DNA of 46,922 nucleotides from Planctomycetota bacterium (GTDB taxonomy: Bacteria; Planctomycetota; SZUA-567): contig JAGUZQ010000014.1 of NCBI GenBank assembly GCA_020060765.1, positions 1 through 46,922 on the forward strand, in the 5' to 3' direction. The position numbers and the translations under genes are program-made. The notes below the pieces were generated by a model, which saw only the letters and a list, made by a program, of their open reading frames with translations, ran no database searches and was not told the DNA's origin. Shown piece after piece: positions 42,346 through 46,922 of this stretch (the stretch's first letter is position 1; the number at the start of each line of letters is the position of its first letter).

Positions 42346-42432
42346 GATCGCCAACAAAGAGATACCATTGGCTGCGAGGTATGTCAGCTCCACCAAAAGT
42401 CAAGAGACTGTCCCAAGTCTCTGTAACATTAG

Positions 42433-42460
42433 GCCTTCCGAAATATTCGGGAGGCTTTTT
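42433..42460 (+). terminator. Intrinsic terminator of the LacI-controlled operon
   Basis: GCCTTCCGAA (42433-42442) pairs with TTCGGGAGGC (42446-42455), one T-G wobble, around an ATA loop, then five T. A 7-bp hairpin (AGAGACT/AGTCTCT, 42403-42409 and 42416-42422) lies just before it. Confidence 0.85.
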
Positions 42461-42851
42461 CTTTGAACGTCTATATAACCTTATGTCACAATACCTTATT
42501 GCGAATAGCGGCGAAGCGGCAGAACGTATTCTTCGACATTGTTTTCCGAATAAATTGCAGGTATGCCGCTCTCTTTTCAGCCTTGAAATTCGCCAAAATA
42601 ATCTCGAAAACCGGAGGTAGAGTGAAGAGGCGCTACCTCCGATTTGTGGGTTCTCGCGGCGTAACCCGCCCAAACATTTACTTGCGGGGTTTAGTGAGGA
42701 ATCAGGCTTCAGGAACGGCCAGTCCCAATACGGTCGAGACAAAGAAGCTTATTTAACTGTATATGCTTATAATTAATTATCTTACGCGTACGATAAAAGT
42801 TGATTAACTCGGCGCCGTTCATACACGATATAATGAAATAATCAAGATCAA
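42461..42851. other. Non-coding gap with hairpin and near-palindrome
   Basis: No convincing gene is seen; the open frames run through the terminator. CGGAGGTAG (42612-42620) pairs perfectly with CTACCTCCG (42633-42641) across a 12-nt loop. TTATCTTACGCGTACGATAA (42777-42796) is a 20-bp near-palindrome with one mismatched pair, in an AT-rich stretch next to parS. Confidence 0.55.
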
Positions 42852-42867
42852 TGTTTCACGTGAAACA
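42852..42867. promoter_or_regulatory. parS: parS chromosome-partitioning site
   Basis: TGTTTCACGTGAAACA is a perfect 16-bp palindrome identical to the consensus ParB-binding parS sequence shared by most bacterial phyla. ParB loads here to form the partition complex and recruit SMC. It lies in an AT-rich non-coding gap. parS sites cluster near the replication origin, so this window is probably origin-proximal. No parA or parB gene is in the window, and no consensus DnaA box is seen nearby. Confidence 0.93.
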
Positions 42868-42960
42868 TTTTCAGGTAAGCGTGCGAGTTAAAAATCGCAT
42901 TTTTTCAACCGCAAGTAAAATTCTCGATGCGTATTTTTTTTTGCAAAAAAGAGATGGGAG

Positions 42961-42997
42961 TAAAACGGCTGATTAGGTCAAATGACCCAATCAGCCG
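42961..42997 (-). terminator. Terminator hairpin after fusA
   Basis: On the minus strand CGGCTGATT is paired across 42966-42974 and 42989-42997 (nine bp), with an inner GGTCA/TGACC stem. A short T run (complement of AAAA at 42962-42965) follows. It stands 35 nt after the fusA stop. Confidence 0.75.
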
Positions 42998-43031
42998 CTG
43001 TGTTTGAACTCAAGAAAACACTATAACTACC

Positions 43032-45125
<2,094 letters not shown>

Positions 45126-45140
45126 GTCATGCTCCAGGAT

Positions 45141-45213
45141 AAAAAAAACCGAGCCGCGTTCCCGCGGCTGTCACAAAAACAAGCGACCCGTGGCGTACGC
45201 CCCCACGAGTCGC
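45141..45213 (-). promoter_or_regulatory. fusA leader with two tandem terminator-like hairpins
   Basis: Reading the minus strand: hairpin 1 pairs GCGACTCGTG (45204-45213) with CACGGGTCGC (45183-45192), one T-G wobble, and is followed by TTGTTTTTG. Hairpin 2 pairs AGCCGCG (45163-45169) with CGCGGCT (45152-45158) across GGAA and is followed by CGG and eight T (complement of 45141-45148). Both are between the predicted start and the fusA ribosome-binding site. Hairpin 1 could also end the transcript from the upstream glycosyltransferase gene. Confidence 0.65.
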
Positions 45214-45221
45214 GAGTTGGC

Positions 45222-45250
45222 ATTATATGGGAAAAATCGGGGAAAGCAAA
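45222..45250 (-). promoter_or_regulatory. Promoter of fusA
   Basis: On the minus strand TTTGCT (45245-45250) and TATAAT (45222-45227) are 17 bp apart. The predicted start is about 45215, two bases before the first leader hairpin. Confidence 0.6.
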
Positions 45251-45303
45251 CTATTTTTGATCCGGCACGAAATTCTAACCGAAGATAATCGCGGCGCTAA
45301 CAG

Positions 45304-46734
45304 TCACGCCTCCGCCACGCAGATCAGCGACAGTCCCGGCAGCGGCAGCAGGCTTTCCGCCGGTTTCAGCAGCGGCACCAGCATGTCGAACAGCTTGATC
45401 TGGTACTTGCCCATGGTCTCGCGCTTCAGCACGCAACTGTTGAACCACCAGCCAAGTATGGCCAGTGTATTGAAACTGCGGGTCTGCCTGACCGCGAAAC
45501 CCGCCTCGGTCAACCGCGCCACCGCGTCCTGTTTATCATAGCGGCGGAAGTGGTCGAGGTGCTTGTCGTAGGAACCGTACAGCGCGCGGTACTGCGGCAC
45601 CAGCAGAATCAGTTTCCCGCCAGGCGCAAGCAGGGTCTTCATCCGCTTCAGCGCCGCCAGGTCGTCCTCGATGTGCTCCAGCACGTTCAGGCAGACGACC
45701 GAATCATACTTCGCTTCCCCCAGCGCGGCGAAATCGTCGTCGGCGGAGAGGTCGAGTTTTTTCACATCCACCAGGTCGTTGTCGGCGTAGACGTTGTTCA
45801 GCAATTCCAGATAGACCGGATCGATGTCGGTGACGGTGAGATGTTCTTTTTTCGGGAGAAAGCGGGTGATGTTGCCGATGCCGCTGCCGACTTCCAGAAT
45901 GCGGTCGCCCAGGCACGGCTCAATCACGCTCACCATCCAGCGGCTGAAACGGCGGGCGTCGGCGAGGCTGTCCAGCACCTCGTGGCCGTAGCGTTCGTCG
46001 ATGCAGTCGTCCAGCAACCAGAACTTTACGATCTTGTGGAAAGCCGACACCCCGTCCTTCCAGCCGATTTTCTTGCCTTCGGCATAGCTCCGACCGTGAT
46101 AGCTGATCGGCACCTCATACACCGTGCAACCCCGCTTGGCGATTTTTGCCGTAATCTCCGGCTCCAGCCCGAAACGGTTGGAGCGGATGGGAATAGTTTT
46201 TAATATGTCGGCGCGGAAAGCCTTGTAACAGGTCTCCATGTCGGTCAGGTTCAGGCCGGTGAAAAAGTTGGACGCGTGCGTCAGCAGCTGGTTGCCAAGT
46301 TGATGATGATAATTAAGCACCTTGCGCATGGGGCTGGCCGCGAAGCGGGAACCGTATACCACATCGGCATGACCGCGCAACAAAGGCTCCAGCACGACGC
46401 CGTATTCGTCGGGATCGTACTCAAGGTCGGCGTCCTGGAAGATGGCATACTGGCCTTTCATTTCCTGGATCGCCCGGCGGATGGCCGCGCCCTTGCCCTG
46501 GTTTTTTTCCTGATAAAAGGCGCGTATAACGCCGGAATGCTTTTCGGCAATCTGGCGCATGAGATCGGTGGTGCCATCGGTGGAGGCGTCGTCCACCATG
46601 ACCAGTTCGCGCTGCAAGCCGTCTGGCAGCGGCGCGGCCAGAACCTTCTCGATGCAGCGGCGGAGATACGCGCGTTCGTTATAGACGGGAATCAGTATCG
46701 ACAACAAGGATTCGCTATGTCCGGGGTCAGGCAT
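45304..46734 (-). CDS. Family 2 glycosyltransferase fused to a class I methyltransferase
   Basis: This 476-residue fusion has an N-terminal GT2 domain (about 8-235) of the polyprenyl-phosphate sugar transferase type: LSILIPVYNE (10-19), VMVDDASTDGT, NQGKGAAIR, and the donor-metal motif FQDADLEYDPDEY. A C-terminal SAM-dependent methyltransferase (about 260-470) follows, with motif I ILEVGSGIGN and acidic VTDID plus VVCLNVLEHIEDD. There is no membrane anchor like that of GtrB/DPM transferases. It may make a lipid-linked sugar and methylate it or another glycan intermediate. GT2-methyltransferase fusions occur in glycan clusters. A paralogous role to the 22.8-27.3 kb glycan genes is possible. 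It is followed by the fusA promoter. Confidence 0.88.
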   Translation of the reverse strand: MPDPGHSESLLSILIPVYNERAYLRRCIEKVLAAPLPDGLQRELVMVDDASTDGTTDLMRQIAEKHSGVIRAFYQEKNQGKGAAIRRAIQEMKGQYAIFQDADLEYDPDEYGVVLEPLLRGHADVVYGSRFAASPMRKVLNYHHQLGNQLLTHASNFFTGLNLTDMETCYKAFRADILKTIPIRSNRFGLEPEITAKIAKRGCTVYEVPISYHGRSYAEGKKIGWKDGVSAFHKIVKFWLLDDCIDERYGHEVLDSLADARRFSRWMVSVIEPCLGDRILEVGSGIGNITRFLPKKEHLTVTDIDPVYLELLNNVYADNDLVDVKKLDLSADDDFAALGEAKYDSVVCLNVLEHIEDDLAALKRMKTLLAPGGKLILLVPQYRALYGSYDKHLDHFRRYDKQDAVARLTEAGFAVRQTRSFNTLAILGWWFNSCVLKRETMGKYQIKLFDMLVPLLKPAESLLPLPGLSLICVAEA

Positions 46735-46784
46735 TGTCTTACCTCAAAAAAAAATTAAGACATCCATATTATTGATTGCCCCCC

Positions 46785-46799
46785 CCGGCGTCAAGCCGG
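46785..46799. repeat. Short hairpin upstream of the glycosyltransferase gene
   Basis: CCGGC (46785-46789) and GCCGG (46795-46799) flank a GTCAA loop, next to a run of C. It is 50 bp before the ATG. No promoter could be placed with confidence in 46735-46845. Confidence 0.35.
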
Positions 46800-46845
46800 T
46801 TATCGCGTCAATTCCATCTCATACAGGGCAATCGCATTAAAATCC

Positions 46846-46871
46846 CCCTCTCCCCTTGCAAGGGGAGAGGG
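46846..46871. repeat. 26-bp perfect palindrome, dispersed-repeat type
   Basis: A perfect 26-bp palindrome centred on TTGCAA, with CCCTCTCCCC on the left and its complement on the right, is followed by GTCGGGGTGAGGGG. This form of intergenic repeat is widespread in bacterial genomes and is not a gene. It lies close to the window end. Confidence 0.8.
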
Positions 46872-46922
46872 TCGGGGTGAGGGGTTTCCATAAATTATGC
46901 TTCGCGAACCGGAAATCGACGA

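Noticed and set aside
42228..42620. 130-codon frame after the 818-residue gene
   Set aside because: It passes through the intrinsic terminator at 42433-42460 and shows no family similarity.
42461..42851. Origin of replication
   Set aside because: parS and AT-rich DNA are present but no consensus DnaA box cluster, dnaA or dnaN gene is seen.

Overview
The window (about 47 kb, moderately GC-rich with AT-rich intergenic islands) looks like chromosomal DNA of a Gram-negative-type bacterium. The mix of genes fits the PVC group, most likely Lentisphaerota or a relative: a uroporphyrinogen-decarboxylase-like protein, a neutral-ceramidase-like protein, a GH4 glycosidase, an ADP-ribosylglycohydrolase-fold enzyme, a PspF-like sigma-54 activator, and LacI and AraC regulators. 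This assignment is inference; there is no rRNA or other phylogenetic marker except EF-G. I saw no tRNA, rRNA, CRISPR array, insertion sequence or prophage.

Layout. 1-2.0 kb: flagellin with a sigma-70-like promoter and a long, folded 5' leader, closed by a clean terminator. 2.0-3.8 kb: a Cys-rich PAS histidine kinase, then a higBA toxin-antitoxin locus whose toxin carries an in-frame TGA while its operator/promoter and antitoxin look intact. 3.9-7.6 kb (minus): operon of a RfaE2-type nucleotidyltransferase/Nudix fusion, a HAD phosphatase and uvrB. 7.7-9.7 kb: serC and an amidohydrolase. 9.8-11.1 kb (minus): a HTH-receiver protein followed by a degenerate receiver-STAS protein. 11.1-11.5 kb: AT-rich gap full of inverted repeats. 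11.5-16.5 kb: a large exported orphan protein, a GH4 glycosidase and a ceramidase-like protein. 16.7-19.7 kb (minus): NagD-like phosphatase, a membrane protein and an exported Lys-rich-linker protein, ending in a terminator.

19.9-33.5 kb is one long plus-strand run with short gaps and overlaps: glycerophosphodiesterase, RNase R, a TMTC-like membrane protein, a PrxQ-type lipoprotein peroxiredoxin, an O-antigen ligase/TPR protein, a dipeptide-epimerase-like enzyme, Mfd and a DUF58 protein. Envelope polysaccharide and repair/RNA functions are interleaved.

33.5-42.5 kb is accessory and regulatory: a URO-D-like protein divergent from an AraC regulator, a receiver-less sigma-54 activator, and a LacI regulator divergent from an ADP-ribosylglycohydrolase-fold protein plus an 818-residue glycoside-hydrolase-like protein. 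The LacI divergon has an unusually symmetric control region: two near-identical 16-bp operators, each over one start site, and -35 boxes that share a 14-bp palindrome. This is the best candidate for an undescribed catabolic system.

42.5-46.9 kb: a hairpin-rich gap with a perfect 16-bp consensus parS site, a stand-alone fusA with a two-hairpin terminator-like leader, and a GT2-methyltransferase fusion. The window ends in a 26-bp perfect palindrome of repeat type.
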